Source of the DNA: QQUD01 sp039029915
GTDB taxonomy: Bacteria; Chloroflexota; Anaerolineae; Promineifilales; Promineifilaceae
Direction of reading: 5' to 3'
NCBI GenBank assembly: GCA_039029915.1
Contig: JBCCFD010000140.1
Location: forward strand, 1 to 16,177
DNA: 16,177 nt
Under the pieces are notes generated by a model. It saw only the letters and a program-made list of their open reading frames with translations, was not told the origin of the DNA and ran no database searches. Positions 1 to 5,908 of the stretch are shown in pieces. The number at the start of each line of letters is the position of its first letter. The first letter of the stretch is position 1. Both the position numbers and the translations under genes were made by a program.

Positions 1-529
1 GGACAATGCCGGTCGCTGGTGGCACCACGCTGAAGTTTTCAAAAGCTTCTTTTCCCCATTTCAAGAACTCATACCGTTCGCGATTGCGTACAAATTCCCG
101 TTCAGCGTTAAAGAAAAGGGCTGCGGCACTACCAAATTGGTCAACCTGCACGGAGTGATCGATTACTAAATCAACGGGAACCTGTGGATTAATTTTTTTC
201 GGATCGCCTCCCAATCGGGCCATGGCAGACCGCAGGGCAGCCAAATCAACAACGGCAGGTACACCAGTAAAGTCTTGCAAAATGACCCGCCCAGGCTTAA
301 ATGGAATTTCATCCTTTTCTGGGGCTGGCGCGTGCCAGTTGGCTAAATTTTCAACATCTTTAGGTTCAACAATATAGCCATCACAATTCCGAAGCAGTGC
401 CTCAAGAAGCACTTTAATTGAAAATGGCAAATTATTGACTCGATCACCTAACGCATCTAAGCGATAGTAGGTGACATCGGTGCCTTCAAGTTTTGCTTTT
501 GCACCAAAATGATCTGTTGGATTACTCAT
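1..529 (-). CDS. acnA: Aconitate hydratase, N-terminal part (runs off the window)
   Basis: The first 176 residues are present. Aconitase interconverts citrate and isocitrate in the TCA cycle, in the cytoplasm, using a 4Fe-4S cluster. Readable AcnA/IRP1-type landmarks are LPFSIKVLLEALLRN near residue 33, RVILQDFTGVPAVVDLAALR, the VDLVIDHSVQVD segment, and NRERYEFLKWGKEAFENF, which in this family leads to VVPPATGIV as seen at the window edge. Full-length AcnA is about 900 residues, so roughly 80 percent lies outside the window, including the cluster cysteines. The ATG at 527-529 is preceded by an AAAGGGG-type ribosome site and fits the family N-terminus. The assignment is secure as an AcnA-type aconitase, although the catalytic half cannot be inspected. 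Confidence 0.95.
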   Translation of the reverse strand, partial: MSNPTDHFGAKAKLEGTDVTYYRLDALGDRVNNLPFSIKVLLEALLRNCDGYIVEPKDVENLANWHAPAPEKDEIPFKPGRVILQDFTGVPAVVDLAALRSAMARLGGDPKKINPQVPVDLVIDHSVQVDQFGSAAALFFNAEREFVRNRERYEFLKWGKEAFENFSVVPPATGIV

Positions 530-551
530 GGTAACACCCCTTTTTTAAGCT

Positions 552-582
552 ATAGGCTTCAAGCTTCGGGCTGAAAGCCTAT
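552..582 (-). promoter_or_regulatory. Hairpin in the 5' leader of the aconitase gene
   Basis: On the minus strand ATAGGCTT (582-575) pairs with AAGCCTAT (559-552). An inner AGC/GCT pairing encloses a small CCGA-type loop. It ends 22 nucleotides before the aconitase start codon, just upstream of the ribosome site. It may be a leader structure or a remnant of an intergenic repeat. No regulator can be assigned. Confidence 0.35.
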
Positions 583-725
583 GCGATGAGCTACTTTGTT
601 TGATGGGCTGAAGATTGGTTTTCTTTCCAGTGGGTTATTTTGAAATGTTCACTTTAAATTATATGCAGATTTTGCAGTTGGGAGTAGGAAAATTCTATTA
701 TCTCCACTGATTAGGTGAAACGAAG

Positions 726-772
726 CTCCGAAGCTTTTATTTAGCTAGGGTTTTAATTTAGGAACTTCGGGG
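726..772. repeat. Dispersed palindromic repeat, copy A
   Basis: CCGAAG (728-733) and CTTCGG (765-770) form an imperfect inverted repeat around an AT-rich centre reading TTTAGCTAGGGTTTTAATTTA. The surrounding bases 714-780 match the repeat at 7561-7675: GTGAAACGAAG, CCGAAGCTTTTA, TTAGCTA, GGTTTTAATTTAG and the TACTTA tail recur in the same order. Copy A looks like copy B with the middle removed. It lies just downstream of the toxin gene and could double as its transcript end. Confidence 0.6.
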
Positions 773-775
773 TAC

Positions 776-1162
776 TTAGGCAAGGATTATATCGGTTTTA
801 TTAAAATCTTCTCCTTTCATTAGCAAAGGCTGATTAGCAATTTTAGCAGTTGCATAAGCCAAACAATCACCAAAATTGAGTGCAGCTGGATGCCGCCCCT
901 TTCCATAATTGAGCCAAGCAGATACGGCAACACTGTAATGATTTTGAGTAAACGGTACGATTGAAATATTAGTTTCTTGCAAAAATCGCATGATCAATGT
1001 TCGGGCATCTTTTTGGAGGCGTGCCGATAAAACTATTGTGCACTCAACTAGTGTAGGAGACCCAATTGAAACCTCATCTGACTCGATTATTTTTAGCAAA
1101 ACGGACTCAAAACCCGATTCTTTCAATAAGATAGCGATTATGACTGACGAGTCTAAAATCAT
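776..1162 (-). CDS. vapC: VapC-type PIN-domain ribonuclease toxin
   Basis: This is a 128-residue PIN-domain protein, the normal VapC length. VapC toxins are Mg-dependent endoribonucleases that cleave tRNA or rRNA and are held inactive by VapB. The PIN acidic residues are in place: D4 in MILDSSVI, E40 in SPTLVECTIVL, D99 in NFGDCLAYA, and D119 in KGEDF. The gene therefore looks intact and potentially active. Its ATG overlaps the antitoxin stop codon (ATGA at 1159-1162), so the pair is translationally coupled in the usual antitoxin-first order. The RNA target cannot be read from sequence. Confidence 0.9.
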   Translation of the reverse strand: MILDSSVIIAILLKESGFESVLLKIIESDEVSIGSPTLVECTIVLSARLQKDARTLIMRFLQETNISIVPFTQNHYSVAVSAWLNYGKGRHPAALNFGDCLAYATAKIANQPLLMKGEDFNKTDIILA

Positions 1163-1431
1163 ATGCCTTCATCCCCATATCCTAAAATTGCTTCAATCTC
1201 ATTTTTGCTGATGGATTGACCTAATACGGCTTGAGGAATTTGAGACCATATTTCATCCTGTAAAAACGCTAAAATATATGCTGCGTTTCGGTGGGGCTCT
1301 TGCTGGGTTTTCAGTCTCGCTCTCCTCTCTTCAAGGGCCTTTTTAACCGCCTGGGTTTTCGTTTCACCGGTGATTTTTACTAACTCGTTAAGTAATTTTT
1401 CAACATCATCATTCTTTATATTCAGGGCCAT
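1159..1431 (-). CDS. vapB: VapB-type antitoxin (Rv0623/PSK-like family)
   Basis: This 90-residue protein begins MALNIKNDDVEKLLNELVK and continues ITGETKTQAVKKALEERRARL, the short DNA-binding N-terminus typical of VapB proteins of the Rv0623 type. The C-terminal half would wrap the toxin. VapB neutralises VapC and, with it, represses its own promoter. A longer reading from 1506 is open, but the start at 1431 is preferred: it fits the family N-terminus, and the only good promoter (TTGAAA/TATAAT at 1502-1475) lies inside the longer reading, downstream of the 1506 start. A weak AAGGCAG ribosome site precedes 1431. Confidence 0.85.
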   Translation of the reverse strand: MALNIKNDDVEKLLNELVKITGETKTQAVKKALEERRARLKTQQEPHRNAAYILAFLQDEIWSQIPQAVLGQSISKNEIEAILGYGDEGI

Positions 1432-1474
1432 AATCTGCCTTTTGGATAATAAATCATCAACTTTCTTATGAAGA

Positions 1475-1502
1475 ATTATAGTAAAATTCAACCATATTTC
1501 AA
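1475..1502 (-). promoter_or_regulatory. Promoter for vapBC
   Basis: On the minus strand TTGAAA (1502-1497), a 16-base spacer and a perfect TATAAT (1480-1475) make a sigma-70-type promoter. Transcription would begin near 1468, giving a leader of about 37 nucleotides before vapB. As VapBC pairs are usually autoregulated, the operator would be expected here, but no clear palindrome was identified. Confidence 0.6.
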
Positions 1503-1579
1503 CCATTCTTCAATAATCCAAACACGATTTTTCATCGAATCTATACATTCAATTTACACAATAACTTCACAATAGGGGG

Positions 1580-1608
1580 TTCTTTTCAACAGGAGAATCA
1601 CTTATAAT
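1580..1608 (+). promoter_or_regulatory. Promoter for the lipoprotein gene, possibly giving a leaderless mRNA
   Basis: A perfect TATAAT (1603-1608) lies 10 bases before the ATG at 1619, with a weak TTCTTT (1580-1585) 17 bases upstream of it. No ribosome site stands between the -10 and the ATG; the AGGAG at 1591-1595 is too far away and would be upstream of the transcript start. The mRNA would begin within a few bases of the start codon. Confidence 0.5.
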
Positions 1609-1618
1609 ACCTCTCTGT

Positions 1619-3151
1619 ATGAGACGATTCGTAACTTTTTTGCTGATTGGCATAACGGCCGTATTTCTAGGAGCCTGCATAACGCCTAGCTCAAACCCTA
1701 CCCCCACTCCGTTTACATCCATCTCAACAACGGTGACGCCAAATATCAGCGCTGCCCAACCGTTCCCAGTAAATTTTGATGATTTAGTGACCAACCCAAT
1801 CAGCTATGAAGGTGCGCGCATTCAACTCATGGGGAATTATCAGAAAGTCCCCTTATTAATTTGTGATGGCGAGCTGTTTACCTCTCCAGTGACTTGGAAT
1901 CTAGTGGACGGCAACATGATTGCTCCGCTGGGAGGCTTCCAAGCACAAGTTGAGCAGCTTATACCTGAAGGACTATCAATGACGGTCAGCGGTATTTGGC
2001 GACGCTGGCATGGCCCTATTGGCTGTGGCAAAGAGGCCATTAATCGAGACATTTGGTATTTGGACGTGATGGAAATTGAGTCACCAAACCCACTTGTTCG
2101 CGTCACGCTAACCCCGTTTGGAGAAGAAATTGCTGACAACGGGCAAAACGGGACCGTCATTGCCACTCAGCCTCCTATTTCACAAGATGATGCAACGCCT
2201 GACCCGACACTCGAAACCAACCCCGTCTTTTCAGAAGCAACTGAAACACCCATACCAACCGCGACACCAGCACCAGCCAGCAGTATACCAACGCCAACTG
2301 CTATTCCTTCGGCTACCCCAGTCGAAGATGATAGGGGTGATGAAGATGACGATGATGATGGTGATGAAGATGCAACGGCCGTTCCCACTTCAACCGAACC
2401 CTCAAATAACGGCAGTGACCCCACAGCTACACCAATGAATCCAGGGGATCCAACACCAACCGCAACGTCGGCCAACACAGGGCTCGTTACACCAACCCCT
2501 GTCAGCAGCAACAATGGCACCCTCTTGCGCGACGATTATGGGTTTGCCACACTAGCAGCAAGCACAACCCACCTCTGGAACATCATTCTCACTGAAAACA
2601 CAATGGTTACCATTACAGTCGCCATGGAGCCAGATGTCAATCCTATCATCTCGCTTATCGATCCTTTAGACAATGTCATTATCGATAGTCAAGACTCGAG
2701 CAAAGCTGGTGAAATTGAAGCGATTCAAAATCTAGGCATCTCAGGTTCTGGCACCTACCAGCTTTTCATTAGCTCAGAAGGCAATATTGCCACCGAGTAT
2801 ATGGTTAATTATTATGATACTCGCTCCTCTCCTCAGCTGGCGTTTGAGGGAATATTAGGGAATACGGCTACCCTTTCAGATGTGATTTTAATAGATTGGG
2901 ACGATAACTGGATATTCTATGCTGAAGAAAATGACATCATCAATGTCCTCGTTGATCCAACAGAACCTGACGTTGACCTATTTTTGACCTTATGGAGCAA
3001 AGATGGGGATGAAGCTGAGTCTGATGAAGATATTGGCTTATCAGAAGAAATAGCCAATTTCCAAATTCCCAGCACTGGCCTGTACGTGCTGCAAATTGGC
3101 GAATGGGATTTTGAAGAAACCGGCTACACAATTACTTTCGACCGCCAATAA
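1619..3151 (+). CDS. Secreted lipoprotein with Pro/Thr linker, acidic tract and two PPC-like domains
   Basis: A 510-residue exported protein of unknown function. The N-terminus MRRFVTFLLIGITAVFLGAC is a type II signal peptide with lipobox LGAC, so C20 should be lipidated and the protein anchored on the outer face of the membrane. Residues about 50-155 form a compact domain starting NFDDLVTNPISYEGARIQL, with Cys82 and Cys136; I cannot name it. Residues about 185-300 are low-complexity Pro/Thr/Ser spacer interrupted by an acidic run at 236-251. Residues about 305-400 and 410-508 look like two beta-sandwich domains of the bacterial pre-peptidase C-terminal (PPC) kind: each has the 'L.I.DP..NVI' or 'DLFLTLWS' pattern and ends in a 'GTYQLFIS' or 'GLYVLQIG' strand. 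No enzyme motif is visible, so a binding or structural role at the cell surface is likely. Confidence 0.8.
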   Translation: MRRFVTFLLIGITAVFLGACITPSSNPTPTPFTSISTTVTPNISAAQPFPVNFDDLVTNPISYEGARIQLMGNYQKVPLLICDGELFTSPVTWNLVDGNMIAPLGGFQAQVEQLIPEGLSMTVSGIWRRWHGPIGCGKEAINRDIWYLDVMEIESPNPLVRVTLTPFGEEIADNGQNGTVIATQPPISQDDATPDPTLETNPVFSEATETPIPTATPAPASSIPTPTAIPSATPVEDDRGDEDDDDDGDEDATAVPTSTEPSNNGSDPTATPMNPGDPTPTATSANTGLVTPTPVSSNNGTLLRDDYGFATLAASTTHLWNIILTENTMVTITVAMEPDVNPIISLIDPLDNVIIDSQDSSKAGEIEAIQNLGISGSGTYQLFISSEGNIATEYMVNYYDTRSSPQLAFEGILGNTATLSDVILIDWDDNWIFYAEENDIINVLVDPTEPDVDLFLTLWSKDGDEAESDEDIGLSEEIANFQIPSTGLYVLQIGEWDFEETGYTITFDRQ

Positions 3152-3272
3152 CCTTTTGTTTTGGCCGGCCTAAAATGAAGAGATCAAAATGAACAGAACC
3201 TGAGGTTTCATCTCCTTTCCTTCACAATTTTTATCTATCAAATCCAAGTAGACAAAGCTTTATTACCCTGAA

Positions 3273-3355
3273 GGGGTTGAATACCCCGCCACTTGTGGCG
3301 AGAAAAGTTCCTTTTGGTCTTCGATACCCCGTCCGCTTGCGGCGGGGTAGTTCAT
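3273..3355. repeat. REP-like double palindrome
   Basis: Two related hairpins lie about 25 bases apart. The second is nearly perfect: TACCCCG (3325-3331), one bulged T, CCGC, a TT loop, GCGG and CGGGGTA (3343-3349), followed by GTTCATTC. The first is degenerate: GGGGT/ACCCC (3273-3287) runs into CGCCAC/GTGGCG (3287-3300). Both share an ATACCCCG core. From memory, this GC-rich stem with a GTAGTTCATT tail is a common REP-type element mobilised by Y1/RAYT transposases; no transposase is present here. Either hairpin could also help end transcription of the lipoprotein gene. Confidence 0.65.
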
Positions 3356-3395
3356 TCTAACCAGAATCCAATTATTCAATGGTACGGTTTTGGTT

Positions 3396-4019
3396 ATGCT
3401 TGAACTCCGTCTCACGATTATTGCCAATGATCCCCTCGTGCGCTCAGGGCTCGCTACTTTGCTAGATGAGCAGGCAAACGTAAGGGTCGTGGCTCAATTT
3501 TCTAGTGATGAGATTGTTCAAGATTTAGAGGAAGGCGTTTTTGAACCGGTTGATGCGCTTATTTGGGATGTGGGCTGGGAAGGCACGGCCGAATCGATAG
3601 ATTGGCACAATTTCCCCTGTTCAATTATTGCCCTTGTTCCAGAAGATTGTGAGCCGGCTCGTTTTTGGCAAGCCGGTGCCAATGGATTACTTTTACGGGG
3701 TGCCACGGCCGTTCAAATAGAAACGGCCGTTCAGGCCAGCCTCAACAATCTCCACATCTACGATCCCACACTAATTCCAGAACCAATCGCTATCATTCAA
3801 CAACCCCAACTAGAAGCCAGGGAAGAGCTCACGCCACGCGAACAAGAGGTGGCCCAACTGTTAGCTCAGGGGCTAACCAACAAGGCCATCGCCCATCAGC
3901 TTACAATCAGCAACCATACCGTCAAATTTCATGTGAACGCCATCATGAACAAGCTGGACGCCCAAAGCCGTACAGAAGCTGTGGTTAAAGCCACACGATT
4001 AGGGCTTATATCTATATAG
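3396..4019 (+). CDS. NarL/FixJ-family response regulator (REC plus LuxR HTH)
   Basis: A 207-residue transcription factor with a receiver domain at about 5-115 and a LuxR-type helix-turn-helix at about 145-204 (LTPREQEVAQLLAQGLTNKAIA, then ISNHTVKFHVNAIMNKL). The phosphoacceptor is probably D58 (LIWDVGW) and the Mg-binding acid D12. The switch Thr/Ser is replaced by Val (IIALV), and the conserved Lys by Arg (LLLRGA, R101), so the receiver is atypical and may not follow normal phosphorylation. ATG 3396 is chosen over an in-frame TTG six bases upstream. No strong ribosome site precedes it, but TACGGT at 3383-3388 could be the -10 of a leaderless transcript. No histidine kinase is adjacent, so it is an orphan here. 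Its targets are unknown. Confidence 0.9.
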   Translation: MLELRLTIIANDPLVRSGLATLLDEQANVRVVAQFSSDEIVQDLEEGVFEPVDALIWDVGWEGTAESIDWHNFPCSIIALVPEDCEPARFWQAGANGLLLRGATAVQIETAVQASLNNLHIYDPTLIPEPIAIIQQPQLEAREELTPREQEVAQLLAQGLTNKAIAHQLTISNHTVKFHVNAIMNKLDAQSRTEAVVKATRLGLISI

Positions 4020-4329
4020 CTCGGATTGGTAAACAGAAGGTGGTCGTTTGAATAAGATAAAAGCCATCTCTCTTTCAAGATCAGAACTTACGCACCCTGA
4101 GCCTGTCGAAGGATTAAGAAAGTCACTTCGACAGGCTCAGTGACCGCTATTTGCGTAAGTCCTAAAGATATTGGATTTCTAAAACCTACCCATTTTTCTA
4201 GGTATTCCCCACCTATCTAGTTGATGTATGCTAACCTCAGAACCGATAAGATAAATATCGTTGATACGTAAATCACAAAGGGAAATTTAGGTTCCCAATT
4301 TTGTAACAAACTTAAGACAAGGAGACGCT
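4020..4329. other. Intergenic region with palindromic insert and short inverted repeat
   Basis: No coding potential was seen. The region holds the nested inverted-repeat element at 4082-4164 (listed separately). It also has a short inverted repeat, GGGAA (4280-4284) and TTCCC (4292-4296), about 35 bases before the protease start; this may be an operator or a leader hairpin of the protease operon. The stretch 4170-4270 is AT-rich and probably contains the operon promoter, but no convincing -35/-10 pair could be chosen. The ribosome site AAGGAG at 4319-4324 is strong. Confidence 0.5.
4082..4164. mobile_element. MITE-like nested inverted repeat, about 80 bp
   Basis: The outer repeats are ACTTACGCA (4086-4094) and TGCGTAAGT (4152-4160), extendable to 12 bases with one mismatch. 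Nested inside is a perfect 15-base pair of arms, CTGAGCCTGTCGAAG (4097-4111) and CTTCGACAGGCTCAG (4126-4140). AAGAT occurs immediately outside both ends (4077-4081 and 4165-4169) and could be a 5-base target duplication. The element has no coding capacity, so it would be non-autonomous. The outer ends resemble insertion-sequence termini, but the family is not assigned. Confidence 0.55.
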
Positions 4330-5226
4330 ATGTCTACATTAGCAGAATTATCAGACGCCATTGCAGCAGTCGTGAAAACAGCTGAAGAAAGCGTCGTGCG
4401 CGTTGAGGCGCGTCGCCGTTTACCAGCTACCGGCTTGGTCTGGTCAGAAGACGGCATTATCGTGACCGCCAATCATGTCGTACAAAAAGATGACAATATC
4501 AAGGTTGGGTTAGCAGACGGCACAACCGTTCCAGCAACTTTGGTGGGACGCGACCCATCAACAGACCTTGCCATCCTAAAAATTGACCAAACGGGCTTAA
4601 AGCCCTTTGTTGAGGTGGATAAAACCAGCTTAGGGGTTGGCAATCTCGTTTTAGCACTTGGACGCCCCGGCAAGACCGTACAGGCCACAATGGGCATCCT
4701 GAGCGCATACGGCGGAAGCTGGCGCACCCATACTGGCGGCCAAATCGACCATTATCTGCAAACTGATTTGGTGATGTATCCTGGTTTTTCAGGCGGGCCT
4801 TTGGTGAATGCTGAAGGGCAGCTTGTGGGCTTCAACAGCTCGTCATTGATGCGCGGTGTGAGCTTGGCGGTGCCAACCAGCACCATCGCCCGCATTGCAG
4901 ACTCGCTCATGACCCATGGCCACGTCAAAAAAGGGTATTTGGGAGTTAGCACTCAGCAGGTGCGCTTGCCTGAAACCGCTCAAGAAGACCTCAAACAAAA
5001 AAGAGGTTTGCTTGTTGTTTCTGTAGAAACAGGGAGCGCCGCTGATAAAGGCGGCTTAACTTTAGGTGATACGATTGTGGGTGTTGAAGGTGCAACCGTT
5101 CAAAATCATGATGATCTTTTAGCCCAACTCAGAGGAGATCGGATTGGCAAAAAGGTGTCGCTTAAGATTTTGCGTGGTGGCAAATCTAAGAAAGTTTCGG
5201 TAAAAGTTGGAGAGCGATCGTCTTAA
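4330..5226 (+). CDS. HtrA/Deg-like trypsin-type serine protease with PDZ domain, no signal peptide
   Basis: This 298-residue protein has a trypsin-like fold (about 10-190) followed by one PDZ domain (about 200-295). The triad is complete: H49 in VTANHVV, D79 in PSTDLAIL, and S154 in PGFSGGPL. The PDZ domain begins GYLGVSTQQV and includes GLLVVSVETGSAADKGGLTLGD. HtrA proteases act in protein quality control, with the PDZ domain binding substrate C-termini. Most are exported, but this one starts MSTLAELSDAIAAVVK with no signal sequence or membrane segment, so it should act in the cytoplasm. A strong AAGGAG site precedes the ATG. It is followed after one base by a second protease, so the two form an operon. 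Substrates are unknown. Confidence 0.92.
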   Translation: MSTLAELSDAIAAVVKTAEESVVRVEARRRLPATGLVWSEDGIIVTANHVVQKDDNIKVGLADGTTVPATLVGRDPSTDLAILKIDQTGLKPFVEVDKTSLGVGNLVLALGRPGKTVQATMGILSAYGGSWRTHTGGQIDHYLQTDLVMYPGFSGGPLVNAEGQLVGFNSSSLMRGVSLAVPTSTIARIADSLMTHGHVKKGYLGVSTQQVRLPETAQEDLKQKRGLLVVSVETGSAADKGGLTLGDTIVGVEGATVQNHDDLLAQLRGDRIGKKVSLKILRGGKSKKVSVKVGERSS

Positions 5227-5227
5227 A

Positions 5228-5830
5228 ATGACTATTTTAACCACACTCAACGACGAATTAACGGCCGTTGTGGCTCAGGTTCAACAAAGCCTTGTTCAGC
5301 TCACCCATGGCCGCCGAGGCATCGGTGCAGGCACGATTTGGCATGAAGATGGGCTTATCCTGACCAACGCGCACGTCGTTCAGCGTCGAACGCCGAAAGC
5401 CACTTTGTGGGACGGCCGTGAATATGAAACCACCCTACTGGCTAGTGACGAGTCGCTAGACATTGCTGCTCTATCCATTGAGGCAAGCGACCTACCAATC
5501 ATTCCGCTAGGTGATTCGGAAGCATTGCGCCCAGGCCAGTGGGTGACCTCTGTAGGGCACCCTTGGGGCGTTAAAGGCGCTGCCTCTTTTGGAAACGTGA
5601 TTGAAATGGGCACACCGCTTGAGTGGAACGGCTCAAATCGGGAAATGATTCAAGTTGGTATTCAGCTTCGTCCTGGTCATTCAGGGGGGCCAATGGTCGA
5701 TGAATACGGCCGTCTTGTAGGCATCAATACCCTCATTACGGGACCACAAGTTGGCCTCGCCGTCCCGATTCATGTCGTGACAAAATTCCTCGCCGAAACC
5801 CTCAACTACACCCCCATTCAGCATCTGTAA
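5228..5830 (+). CDS. HtrA-like serine protease lacking a PDZ domain
   Basis: A 200-residue protein that is almost only a trypsin-like protease domain. The triad is H49 (LTNAHVV), D78 (ESLDIAAL) and S152 (RPGHSGGPM). It ends soon after the last barrel strand (GLAVPIHVVTKFL) and has neither a PDZ domain nor a signal peptide. Its ATG lies one base after the stop codon of the PDZ-containing protease, and an in-frame TTG at 5207 is less likely. The two proteins align along the protease domain, indicating an old tandem duplication with loss or gain of the PDZ module. They may form a mixed oligomer, or the short form may act without substrate tethering; this is inference. Confidence 0.9.
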   Translation: MTILTTLNDELTAVVAQVQQSLVQLTHGRRGIGAGTIWHEDGLILTNAHVVQRRTPKATLWDGREYETTLLASDESLDIAALSIEASDLPIIPLGDSEALRPGQWVTSVGHPWGVKGAASFGNVIEMGTPLEWNGSNREMIQVGIQLRPGHSGGPMVDEYGRLVGINTLITGPQVGLAVPIHVVTKFLAETLNYTPIQHL

Positions 5831-5837
5831 CAAAACA

Positions 5838-5862
5838 GGGGCTTGGTTTAATACCAAGCCCC
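5838..5862. terminator. Hairpin terminator between convergent genes
   Basis: GGGGCTTGGT (5838-5847) pairs perfectly with ACCAAGCCCC (5853-5862) around a TTAAT loop. It begins 7 bases after the second protease stop codon. The T-tract is poor on the plus side (TTCTCG) and moderate on the minus side (TGTTTTG), so it probably serves both the protease operon and the convergent beta-helix gene that ends at 5909. Confidence 0.75.
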
Positions 5863-5908
5863 TTCTCGTAAGTTCACTTATGGAGCATGAAGATGTCTCC
5901 AGCCCAAT

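Noticed and set aside
776..1431. vapBC as a new defence system
   Set aside because: Both proteins match the ordinary VapB and VapC layout with all PIN acidic residues, and no further partner gene is attached.
1432..1506. Longer N-terminus for the antitoxin starting at 1506
   Set aside because: The extra 25 residues do not fit the VapB family, and the best promoter lies inside that segment.
2167..2520. Long minus-strand open frame opposite the lipoprotein linker, Ser/Val/Gly-rich
   Set aside because: It is the mirror of the Pro/Thr/Asp repeats; composition follows the opposite strand and there is no ribosome site or homology.
3164..3171. GGCCGGCC palindrome after the lipoprotein gene as a terminator
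   Set aside because: It is a short palindrome with no loop and no T-tract, and occurs once.
5207..5227. TTG start for the second protease, overlapping the first
   Set aside because: ATG 5228 directly after the previous stop codon is the simpler coupled start and aligns with the sister protease.
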